Shown: piece by piece, positions 13,853-20,004 of the stretch
Layout of the letters: each line of letters opens with the position of its first letter
Numbering within the stretch: position 1 is the first letter of the stretch
NCBI GenBank assembly: GCA_000436115.1
Contig: FR894531.1
Span: 14,398-34,401, forward strand
Length of the DNA stretch: 20,004 nucleotides
Source: Firmicutes bacterium CAG:534
GTDB taxonomy: Bacteria; Bacillota; Clostridia; Lachnospirales; Lachnospiraceae
Reading direction: 5' to 3'
Notes under the pieces: model-generated
Database searches by the model: none
What the model saw: only the letters and a program-made list of their open reading frames with translations
What the model was told of the DNA's origin: nothing
Position numbers and translations under genes: made by a program

Positions 13853-14959
13853 ATTCGGAGAAGATATGTACCACTGCGTCTTGTTCGTCCGGGCATGGCC
13901 ATTGATCAGGCCATCATTGACCGGGCCGGACGCGTACTGATCGCCAAGAGGACACCTCTTGAGAGCTTTCACATTGATGGCCTGCGCAGGATGGGAATTG
14001 GCGGTATTTATATTTGTGAAGGAGAGGAAGACCCTGACGAGCAGGCAGACAATACACCGCCCCCTCTATCTCCTGCCATGCAGAGGATCTATGATCTGGA
14101 AAAGGTCAATGACCCTGCCAAGGTACATATTTCAGAAAGCGTAAGAAACCGTGTCGCCCAGGGGATCCAGTACCTCTATCAGGATACCCAGTCTGACAAT
14201 TTTACCAGTACCTCTCAAAGCATCACCAGTGACCTGATGAAGGCAATCCAGGATAATGATGCCGTTGCTGTGGATATCAGCACCCTGAGAGTCAGTGATG
14301 AATACACCTTTAAGCACAGTGTTGATGTAGCCACCATGGCCATGATTATTGCCCGCAGATACGGCCTGAGCGACAAGCAGGTATATGATCTTGGTATCAC
14401 CGGTCTGTTACATGACATCGGCAAATCCAAAATTCCCAATGATCTTTTAAATAAAGCGGGAAAACTGACAGACGAAGAATTCGCCCTGATGAAACAGCAT
14501 TCTGTCCTTGGCTATCATATTTTAAAGCCCAAGGAAGATATTTCTGATGAGATCAAGCTTGGCGTCCTGCAGCATCACGAAAAATCCAACGGTTCCGGCT
14601 ATCCCATGCAGGTTACCAGCGAAAGGATCTGCCTGTTTGCCAGGATCATTTCCATCGCCGATATCTATGATGCCCTGGTAACGGAGCGTCCCTACAAAAA
14701 GCCTTACACACCAAGAGCCGCCGTGGAATTATTAATGTCCATGACCGACGAGCTTGACTTAACCGCCATGAGATGCTTTTTGGAAAGCGTCATCCTCTAC
14801 CCTGTAGGCACTGATGTGACCTTAAGCAACGGTGAAAACGCCCGCGTCCTGAAAAATGTGCCGAACGCCGTGCTCCGTCCTAAGGTTCTCGGACTTCGTA
14901 CCGGTAAGATTTATGATCTCGCCAACGACATCAAATGCGCCAATATTATTATCGTATAA
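13850..14959 (+). CDS. HD-GYP domain c-di-GMP phosphodiesterase
   Basis: A 369-residue cytoplasmic protein. Residues about 5-56 form the short N-terminal domain common before HD-GYP (RYVPLRLVRPGMAIDQAI, ending at GIGGIYICEGE). Residues about 120-300 are the HD-GYP domain, which hydrolyses cyclic di-GMP at a metal site. The ligands are intact: His156, HDIGK (188-192), His217, HHEKSNGSGYP (242-252) and Asp271 in IADIYDALV. The GYP motif is complete, so activity is expected. The last 70 residues (VGTDVTLSNGENARVLKN and on) are the C-terminal extension seen in many Clostridial members. No membrane or sensor domain is present. The start is a TTG; no ATG or GTG is available upstream in frame. No cyclase or motility gene is nearby. 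Confidence 0.92.
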   Translation: MIRRRYVPLRLVRPGMAIDQAIIDRAGRVLIAKRTPLESFHIDGLRRMGIGGIYICEGEEDPDEQADNTPPPLSPAMQRIYDLEKVNDPAKVHISESVRNRVAQGIQYLYQDTQSDNFTSTSQSITSDLMKAIQDNDAVAVDISTLRVSDEYTFKHSVDVATMAMIIARRYGLSDKQVYDLGITGLLHDIGKSKIPNDLLNKAGKLTDEEFALMKQHSVLGYHILKPKEDISDEIKLGVLQHHEKSNGSGYPMQVTSERICLFARIISIADIYDALVTERPYKKPYTPRAAVELLMSMTDELDLTAMRCFLESVILYPVGTDVTLSNGENARVLKNVPNAVLRPKVLGLRTGKIYDLANDIKCANIIIV

Positions 14960-14981
14960 TTTTATCCAAAGCATTTCCTAT

Positions 14982-15022
14982 AAAAAACAAGTCTGTTCCA
15001 TCAAAGATGGAGCAGACTTGTT
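14982..15022 (-). terminator. mgtE terminator overlapping its own stop codon
   Basis: On the minus strand the arms at 15006-15022 and 14986-15002 form a 17-bp stem with one G-U pair and a 3-nt loop, followed by a T-run. The 5' arm encodes the last six residues of MgtE and the TGA falls at the loop (15001-15003). On the plus strand there is no T-run, so it is not a standard terminator for the HD-GYP gene. Confidence 0.9.
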
Positions 15023-16350
15023 GCAATCTGAAAATATACTAACAATGATAACACATCAACAATGGTTGTAATAAACGGACTTGCCATAACCGCCGGGTCA
15101 AAGCCGATCTTTTTCGCTAAAAGAGGGAGCAGACAGCCTACCATTTTTGCAATGATCACCGCTGCGATCAGGGTCAGGCAGACCACCACGGCCACCATAA
15201 TCCCCACCTTATCAAACAAAAGCAGCTTTACAAAATTGGCGGCGGCAAGTGTAACGCCGCACAGAATAGCAACCCGCATTTCCTTAAAGATAACCCGGAA
15301 AATGTCCTTAAATTCAATTTCATTTAAGGAAATTCCACGGATGATCGTCACGCTGGCCTGTCCACCGGCATTTCCACCGGTATCCATCAGCATGGGAATA
15401 TAAGCGATCAGCGCTGTGCAGACCGCCAGGGCATCCTCAAAGGATGTAAGGATACTTCCCGTAAAGGTTGCCGATATCATCAAAAGAAGAAGCCAGGGCA
15501 TACGCTTTTTGTAGGTCTCAAAAACTCCCGTCTTCATATAAGGCTTATCAGAGGGCACGATCGCTGCCATCTTCTCCATATCCTCTGTAGCCTCTTCCTG
15601 CAGGATATCCACAATATCATCGACCGTAATGATCCCCACCAGCCTGTTTTCATTATCTACCACCGGCATGGCTGTAAAGTCATATTTCTGGAATTGCCTT
15701 GCAACCTCTTCCTGATCCATCAGGGTATTGATATAAATTACATTTTCGTGCATGATCTCGCCGATCACTGCATCCGGCGGACTGATCAGCAGATATCTGA
15801 GCGCCACCGTTCCAACCAGCGTCCGTTTGGCATCCAGTACATAGCAGATATTAATGGTCTCGCTGTCAACGCCCACCTTGCGGATCCGGGCAATGGCATC
15901 CTCTACCGTCATATTCTCCTTCAGATCCACATATTCCACCGTCATAATGCTGCCGGCTGAATCCTCCGGATAACGGAGCAGATGGTTAATATCTCTTCTG
16001 GTGTCAGGGCTTGCGTTTGCCAGGAGCTTTTTTACAACATTAGCAGGCATTTCCTCCAAAAGGTCGGTTGCATCATCGGCCATCAGATTATTGATGATCC
16101 CTGCCGCATCCTTTTCTGAAAGGCTGGTAATGATAAACTGCTGCTTATCCACCTCCAGATAGGAAAACACATCTGCCGCCAGGCTCTTTGGCAGGATCCT
16201 GAAGATTTTAAGCAGTTCCTCTTCTTCCAGTTCCTCCATGATCACCGCAATATCCGCAGTGTTCATTTCTGCCATCTTCTGACGAAGCCCGGTATACTGC
16301 TTTGTTTCAAGCAGCTCTTTTACTACATCAAAATCCTTGATCTCTTCCAT
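15001..16350 (-). CDS. mgtE: magnesium channel/transporter MgtE
   Basis: A 449-residue MgtE, a dimeric Mg2+-selective channel. The cytoplasmic N domain (about 10-130) is a helical superhelix. Two CBS domains follow (about 135-258), which bind Mg2+ and close the pore when Mg2+ is high. Five membrane helices are at about 285-445. The pore motifs are MLMDTGGNAGGQ (320-331) and FDPAVMASPFITTIVD (417-432), ending in the conserved filter Asp432. The length is typical. AAGGAG 9 nt before ATG 16350 supports the start. The gene follows yigZ but has its own promoter overlapping the yigZ stop, and a structured leader with an upstream ORF that could control translation. Its terminator overlaps its last codons. 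Confidence 0.96.
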   Translation of the reverse strand: MEEIKDFDVVKELLETKQYTGLRQKMAEMNTADIAVIMEELEEEELLKIFRILPKSLAADVFSYLEVDKQQFIITSLSEKDAAGIINNLMADDATDLLEEMPANVVKKLLANASPDTRRDINHLLRYPEDSAGSIMTVEYVDLKENMTVEDAIARIRKVGVDSETINICYVLDAKRTLVGTVALRYLLISPPDAVIGEIMHENVIYINTLMDQEEVARQFQKYDFTAMPVVDNENRLVGIITVDDIVDILQEEATEDMEKMAAIVPSDKPYMKTGVFETYKKRMPWLLLLMISATFTGSILTSFEDALAVCTALIAYIPMLMDTGGNAGGQASVTIIRGISLNEIEFKDIFRVIFKEMRVAILCGVTLAAANFVKLLLFDKVGIMVAVVVCLTLIAAVIIAKMVGCLLPLLAKKIGFDPAVMASPFITTIVDVLSLLVYFQIATSLLHL

Positions 16351-16435
16351 AGCATTTCTCTCCTTCAGTTGTGATTTTTATGCTCCGCCTATGGGGAGGA
16401 ATATCTGAATTACTGCCAGATGAACTTTTACTCAT
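16328..16435 (-). CDS. candidate upstream ORF in the mgtE leader
   Basis: A 35-codon frame inside the mgtE leader. ATG 16435 follows AGGTGGTGG with 5 nt between. The product begins MSKSSSGSNSDIPPHRRSIK and ends 23 nt inside mgtE in another frame. The Asp-Ile-Pro-Pro then basic run resembles, in composition only, the MgtL leader peptide of enterobacterial mgtA, in which acidic/proline codons destabilise ribosomes at low Mg2+. The start codon and part of the ribosome binding site lie in helix P1 of the predicted leader structure, so translation of this frame and folding would exclude each other. It is not known to be translated. Confidence 0.35.
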   Translation of the reverse strand: MSKSSSGSNSDIPPHRRSIKITTEGEKCYGRDQGF

Positions 16436-16460
16436 AAAAACCACCACCTTTCGAGAAATG
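16353..16460 (-). promoter_or_regulatory. structured mgtE leader, candidate cis-acting RNA
   Basis: On the minus strand four helices nest. P0: CATTTCTC (16453-16460) with GAGAAATG (16353-16360), 8 bp. P1: GTGGTTTTTATG (16433-16444) with CATAAAAATCAC (16371-16382), 12 bp with one G-U. P2: ATCTG/CAGAT (16417-16421 and 16403-16407), 9-nt loop. P3: CTCCCC-ATA-GGcGGAG (16383-16398), one bulge. P3 abuts P1 with no linker, as in coaxially stacked three-way junctions. P0 covers the end of the mgtE ribosome binding site (AAGGAG, 16360-16365). No U-tract is present, so control would be at translation. It does not match the M-box blocks I know. Confidence 0.55.
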
Positions 16461-16475
16461 TTTTTGCACCTTTTT

Positions 16476-16504
16476 ACTTTAGCCCACCCTGAAATCTTTG
16501 TCAA
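16476..16504 (-). promoter_or_regulatory. sigma-A promoter of mgtE, overlapping the yigZ stop
   Basis: On the minus strand a perfect TTGACA (16499-16504) is followed after 17 nt by TAAAGT (16476-16481). The TGA stop of yigZ is part of the -35. The start would be near 16469, giving a leader of about 119 nt. Confidence 0.6.
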
Positions 16505-17148
16505 CGGATTTCGCTCTTATAATACCCAAAACCGCTCTCTTCTACCCGCGCTCTTGCTGCTGTAAGCTCGATCAGTTCTTCCGAAAGCTGCTTAGCCTCT
16601 TCTACCGGGATACAGATGTCAAGCTCCACCTTATCCGTATAACGGGAGGTCAAAATGCCGATCTGTTTTTTTTCAAGATAGTGCTGGATCTTTCCCATAT
16701 CTCCATACTCCGTATGGATGGTAAGCTGCGCCCCATAGCGCATCACTGCGATCTGCACCTTTGCAAGGGCCTCCTTCACCGCCTGGGTATAGGCTCTTAC
16801 CAGCCCCCCTGTGCCCAAAAGGGTGCCCCCAAAATACCTGGTGACCACCGCAGCCACATTGGTCACCTTTTCGGAAAGAAGCACCTCCAGCATGGGTTTT
16901 CCTGCTGTTCCTGAGGGTTCCCCGTCATCGCTGCATCTGGTAAGCTCGCTCTTTCTTCCTATAATATATGCAGTACAATGATGCCTTGCATCATAATACC
17001 GCCTGCGTACCGCTTCCGCAAAAGCCGCCGCTTCTTCCATGCTTTCAACGGGCACAAGATCTGCAAGGAAACGTGATCTTTTTTCTTCATATTCCCCGGT
17101 TACAGGGGTTTCAATCACCTGATAAGAAGGGTGTTGTTCCTTTTCCAT
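16501..17148 (-). CDS. yigZ: YigZ/IMPACT family protein
   Basis: A 215-residue protein of the YigZ (YvyE/IMPACT) family. The N-terminal UPF0029 domain (about 10-125) shows EKRSRFLADL, DARHHCTAYIIG, DDGEPSGTAGKPML and TRYFGGTLLGTGGLVRAY. The C-terminal ferredoxin-like DUF1949 domain is at about 130-205. Eukaryotic IMPACT binds Gcn1 in translation control; the bacterial role is unclear. Three starts are possible. ATG 17148 is preferred because the predicted transcription start is near 17159, which would exclude TTG 17166 and leave ATG 17160 leaderless. The first conserved motif is still reached. The ribosome binding site is weak (GGAATGG). It lies upstream of mgtE, which has its own promoter. 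Confidence 0.85.
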   Translation of the reverse strand: MEKEQHPSYQVIETPVTGEYEEKRSRFLADLVPVESMEEAAAFAEAVRRRYYDARHHCTAYIIGRKSELTRCSDDGEPSGTAGKPMLEVLLSEKVTNVAAVVTRYFGGTLLGTGGLVRAYTQAVKEALAKVQIAVMRYGAQLTIHTEYGDMGKIQHYLEKKQIGILTSRYTDKVELDICIPVEEAKQLSEELIELTAARARVEESGFGYYKSEIR

Positions 17149-17165
17149 TTTCCATTCCATTTCCA

Positions 17166-17193
17166 ATTATATTCTCTGTACCTTTCCTTTCAA
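17166..17193 (-). promoter_or_regulatory. sigma-A promoter of yigZ
   Basis: On the minus strand TTGAAA (17188-17193) is followed after 16 nt by a perfect TATAAT (17166-17171). The predicted start near 17159 is what decides between the yigZ start codons. Confidence 0.6.
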
Positions 17194-17284
17194 AAGTTTA
17201 TCACAGGCCGGAATAAAAGTGTATTCATTTGTGAACAATTCTTAATAAATCATAAAAAAACTTTATTTAAGTTCCACATTTTGG

Positions 17285-17290
17285 TATACT
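17285..17290 (+). promoter_or_regulatory. extended -10 of the penicillin-binding protein gene
   Basis: TGG-TATACT, with a weak TTTATT as -35 about 17 nt upstream. The start would be near 17297, giving a leader of about 60 nt. The stretch between this and the divergent yigZ promoter (17194-17260) is AT-rich and holds nothing I can name. Confidence 0.5.
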
Positions 17291-17358
17291 CAATCTATAT
17301 GCAATTTCACATTCAGCAGAATTTATGCCTTGCTAAGGAAAGGAGCGCAGTTCTATAA

Positions 17359-20004
17359 ATGAATTACAGTAAACAAGGGATCCGTGCCAAGCAAAGGTCT
17401 CTGAACGCCAAATCCACAAAGCTTGGGAAAAAGCTGCTACTTGCAGTGTTAAATCTTTCCCTTCTTTGCCTGGTAGCTGCAGGCGTAATGGGGATCAGCA
17501 TGGGATTCGGAATTTTTAAGGGGATCATCGATACCGCACCCAGTATTGAAAATGTATCTGTTACCCCTACTGGTTTTTCTACCTTTGTATATGATCTGGA
17601 AGGAAACCAGATCGCCAAACTGATTTCCCAGAATTCCAATCGTATTCCTGTGACCCAGGATATGATACCGGAAGATCTTGCGCACGCTTTTGTTGCCATT
17701 GAGGATGAACGTTTCTATGAGCATAACGGAATTGACATCAAGGGCATCATCCGCGCTGCTTATGTGGGTATTTCCAACGGCTTCCACTTCACAGAAGGCG
17801 CCAGTACCATTACACAGCAGCTGCTTAAAAACAACGTCTTTACCGACTGGACCAAGGAAGACGGCTTCGCTGCCAGCATGAAGCGAAAGATCCAGGAGCA
17901 GTATCTTGCCATCGAGCTGACAAAAACCATGTCAAAGGATGAAGTGCTGCTAAACTATATGAATACGATCAATCTGGGCCAGAATACCCTTGGCGTACAG
18001 GCTGCTTCTCTGCGGTATTTCAACAAATCCGTAAACAGCCTGAACCTTTCGGAGTGTGCCGTCATCGCTGCGATCACCCAGAACCCTACCAGATTCAATC
18101 CTATTTCCCACCCGGATGACAACGCAGGCCGACGGAAAAAGGTACTGGATAATATGCTGGAACAGGGCTATATCTCTCAGGCAGAGTATGATGAGGCTAT
18201 GGCAGACAACGTCTATTCCCGTATCCAGGTTGTAAACGAAGAGGTTGCTGATACAACGATCAATACATACTTCGTAGATGCTTTGACGGATGATGTTATG
18301 AACGATCTTCTGGCAGCCGGCTATAATGAGACCCAGGCTTATGCCCTGCTTTACAGCGGCGGTCTTAAGATCTACTCCACCCAGGATCCTGAAATCCAGT
18401 CCATCTGTGATGAAGTGGTTTCCAACGCTGATAATTATCCGGCTGATACCCGCTGGTATTTGAATTATGCGCTTACCGTCAAAAAATCAGACGGCAGTTT
18501 TGAAAATTACAGTACAGAAATGTTCCGCTCTTTCTTTAAGGAGCAGAATTCTTCCTATAATCTGATCTACAACAGCCAGGAGGACGCCTATGCAGACATT
18601 GAACTGTATAAGGCAACTATCGTAGGCGTTAATGACGAGGTTTATGACGAAAGCATTTCCTTAACCCCGCAGCCTCAGGTTTCTCTTACCGTTGAAGACC
18701 AGCATACCGGTTATGTTGTGGCAATGGTCGGAGGCCGCGGCACCAAGGAGGGAAGCAAGACCCTTAACAGGGCTACAGATTCCAAGCGTCAGCCGGGATC
18801 TACCTTTAAGATCGTTGCCGTTTATGCTCCTGCGCTTGACAGCGCCGGACTTACCCTTGCCACCATGATCAACGACGCTCCCTTTAACTATGCCAACGGA
18901 CGTCCTGTCAATAACTGGTGGGGTTCCGAATACAGAGGGCTGAATTCCCTCAGACAGGGAATTATACAGTCTATGAATATCGTAGCTGTCAAAACCCTGA
19001 CCCTGATCACTCCACAGCTTGGCTTTGACTATGTCAAGAATTTTGGCTTTACCACAGTTGTTGAGCGTGAGGAAGTGGTCATTAACGGGCAGACGCAGGT
19101 ATTTTCCGATATCCAGCAGTCTCTTGCACTTGGCGGTCTTACCAGGGGCGTTACAAACGAGGAATTAAATGCAGCCTATGCCAGCATTGCAAACGGAGGC
19201 ACCTACATCAAGCCCAAGCTTTATACCAAGGTAGTCGATCATGACGGAAATGTGATCCTGGATAATACCCAGCCCGACTCAAGACAGGTTATTAAGGAAA
19301 CCACCGCATGGCTTCTTACCAGCGCTATGCAGGATGTTGTAACCGAAGGTACCGGCGCTTCCGTCAACTTCGGCAATATGGCTATTGCAGGCAAAACAGG
19401 AACCACCTCGGATTATAATGACGTATGGTTTTCCGGTTATACGCCTTACTATACTGCTACTACCTGGACCGGCTATGACAACAATGTTAAGCTGCGCAAG
19501 GGAGAAGAAAGAAGCCTTGCTAAAAAGCTGTGGCGTGCAGTCATGTCGAAGATTCATGAAGAGCTTCCAAGCGCATCCTTCCAAATGCCTGCAAGCGGGA
19601 TTGTCCAGGCAACAGTTTGTGCCCGTTCCGGTAAGCTCCCCATCGCCGGTCTGTGCGATGGCACTCTTAAAACGGAATATTTTGCAGAAGGTACTGTTCC
19701 AACCGACAGCTGCGATGTCCACTATCAGGGATCGATCTGCCAGTATAGCAACCTTCCTGCCTGTGAACAGTGTCCTTTCAAGGTAGACGGCGTATTAGAG
19801 CTGACTCCTATAGAAGATCCCGTTCTTCAGCAGGGCTCCTCCGTTACCCAGCAGGTAACCGCAGAGGATGGAAGCGTTTCTACTGTGGTTGTTCCCGGAA
19901 ACGAAACCAACACCTGTCCTCATAATGCCGAATTTATGGCGCAGCCCGGCATTGAAGGGATCATTGAACAGCAGCGCAATGAAATTGCAGCCGCTCAGGC
20001 TACG
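17359..20004 (+). CDS. class A penicillin-binding protein (PBP1A type), 3' end missing
   Basis: A bifunctional peptidoglycan synthase, open for 882 codons and cut by the window end. After a basic cytoplasmic tail comes one membrane helix (about 26-52). The GT51 glycosyltransferase domain (about 85-260) has EDERFYEHNG with catalytic Glu115, GASTITQQL (from 147), KRKIQEQYLAIEL and LLNYMNTINLG. The transpeptidase domain has STFK (Ser481 nucleophile, Lys484), SMN (538-540) and KTGT (679-682). The tail beyond about 740 has eight Cys, outside the membrane, and ends in a Gln/Ala-rich stretch. ATG 17359 is the first possible start because TAA directly precedes it in frame. Its nearest ribosome binding site (AAAGGAG) is unusually far, 13 nt. 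It is divergent from yigZ. Confidence 0.95.
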   Translation, partial: MNYSKQGIRAKQRSLNAKSTKLGKKLLLAVLNLSLLCLVAAGVMGISMGFGIFKGIIDTAPSIENVSVTPTGFSTFVYDLEGNQIAKLISQNSNRIPVTQDMIPEDLAHAFVAIEDERFYEHNGIDIKGIIRAAYVGISNGFHFTEGASTITQQLLKNNVFTDWTKEDGFAASMKRKIQEQYLAIELTKTMSKDEVLLNYMNTINLGQNTLGVQAASLRYFNKSVNSLNLSECAVIAAITQNPTRFNPISHPDDNAGRRKKVLDNMLEQGYISQAEYDEAMADNVYSRIQVVNEEVADTTINTYFVDALTDDVMNDLLAAGYNETQAYALLYSGGLKIYSTQDPEIQSICDEVVSNADNYPADTRWYLNYALTVKKSDGSFENYSTEMFRSFFKEQNSSYNLIYNSQEDAYADIELYKATIVGVNDEVYDESISLTPQPQVSLTVEDQHTGYVVAMVGGRGTKEGSKTLNRATDSKRQPGSTFKIVAVYAPALDSAGLTLATMINDAPFNYANGRPVNNWWGSEYRGLNSLRQGIIQSMNIVAVKTLTLITPQLGFDYVKNFGFTTVVEREEVVINGQTQVFSDIQQSLALGGLTRGVTNEELNAAYASIANGGTYIKPKLYTKVVDHDGNVILDNTQPDSRQVIKETTAWLLTSAMQDVVTEGTGASVNFGNMAIAGKTGTTSDYNDVWFSGYTPYYTATTWTGYDNNVKLRKGEERSLAKKLWRAVMSKIHEELPSASFQMPASGIVQATVCARSGKLPIAGLCDGTLKTEYFAEGTVPTDSCDVHYQGSICQYSNLPACEQCPFKVDGVLELTPIEDPVLQQGSSVTQQVTAEDGSVSTVVVPGNETNTCPHNAEFMAQPGIEGIIEQQRNEIAAAQAT

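Noticed and set aside
13840..13905. 21-codon frame starting at ATG 13840 as a real small gene
   Set aside because: It overlaps the HD-GYP coding region and its product has no recognisable feature. It is kept only as a possible translation-control element.
16351..16469. M-box (ykoK) Mg2+ riboswitch before mgtE
   Set aside because: The leader is too short and I could not find the M-box conserved blocks on the minus strand. A covariance search would settle it.
1..20004. CRISPR arrays, tRNA/rRNA genes, insertion sequences or phage genes
   Set aside because: I saw no regularly spaced repeats, no cloverleaf or rRNA-like stretches, and no transposase, integrase or phage-like proteins.

Overview
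The window looks like chromosomal DNA of a low-to-mid GC Gram-positive anaerobe of the Clostridia, most like Lachnospiraceae. The reasons are the class III (Firmicutes-type) fructose bisphosphatase, a DUF1836 regulator, a YerC/TrpR-like protein, an HD-GYP protein, strong AGGAGG ribosome binding sites, TGn-extended -10 promoters and an L-box lysine riboswitch. Genus is not determined. I see no insertion sequence, phage gene, tRNA, rRNA or CRISPR array; this is core chromosome rather than an island.

Layout. 1-1014 (minus): a DUF1836 HTH-like regulator overlapping a small Hpt-like protein, divergent from yerC (plus, 1142-1432). 1444-2154 (minus): a membrane-anchored LytM-like protein without its zinc ligands. 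2438-2638 (plus): a cold-shock protein, followed by a strong terminator and a sodium:solute symporter (2839-4194). 4258-5034 (minus): a HisA of the eukaryotic type. 5160-5627 (plus): a low-complexity acidic lipoprotein. 5699-10336 (minus): promoter, lysine riboswitch with terminator, dapA, hairpin, dapB, fbp and tdk, which reads as one lysine-responsive transcription unit. 10381-11589 (minus): a CobO-like ATP:corrinoid adenosyltransferase and a two-OB-fold SSB-like protein. 11854-13704 (plus): typA, then an HD-GYP c-di-GMP phosphodiesterase that starts at TTG (13850-14959). 15001-17148 (minus): yigZ and mgtE, with mgtE having its own promoter and a structured leader. 17359-20004 (plus): a class A penicillin-binding protein running off the window end.

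How it works together. The dapA-dapB part makes tetrahydrodipicolinate for lysine and for diaminopimelate of the wall; the riboswitch should stop transcription ahead of dapA when lysine is high. fbp (gluconeogenesis) and tdk (thymidine salvage) follow closely enough to be co-transcribed, so they may share part of this control. The other genes are mostly single housekeeping units with their own promoters and terminators.

The most unusual signal is the roughly 120-nt leader of the Mg2+ channel gene mgtE (about 16351-16469, minus). It can fold into an outer 8-bp helix that covers part of the mgtE ribosome binding site, a 12-bp helix, and a three-way junction with two hairpins. It also carries a 35-codon upstream ORF with an Asp-Ile-Pro-Pro stretch followed by basic residues, reminiscent of enterobacterial MgtL-type leader peptides. 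It does not match the M-box consensus as I remember it and is the best candidate here for an undescribed regulatory element. All promoter, terminator and RNA-structure calls were made by eye.
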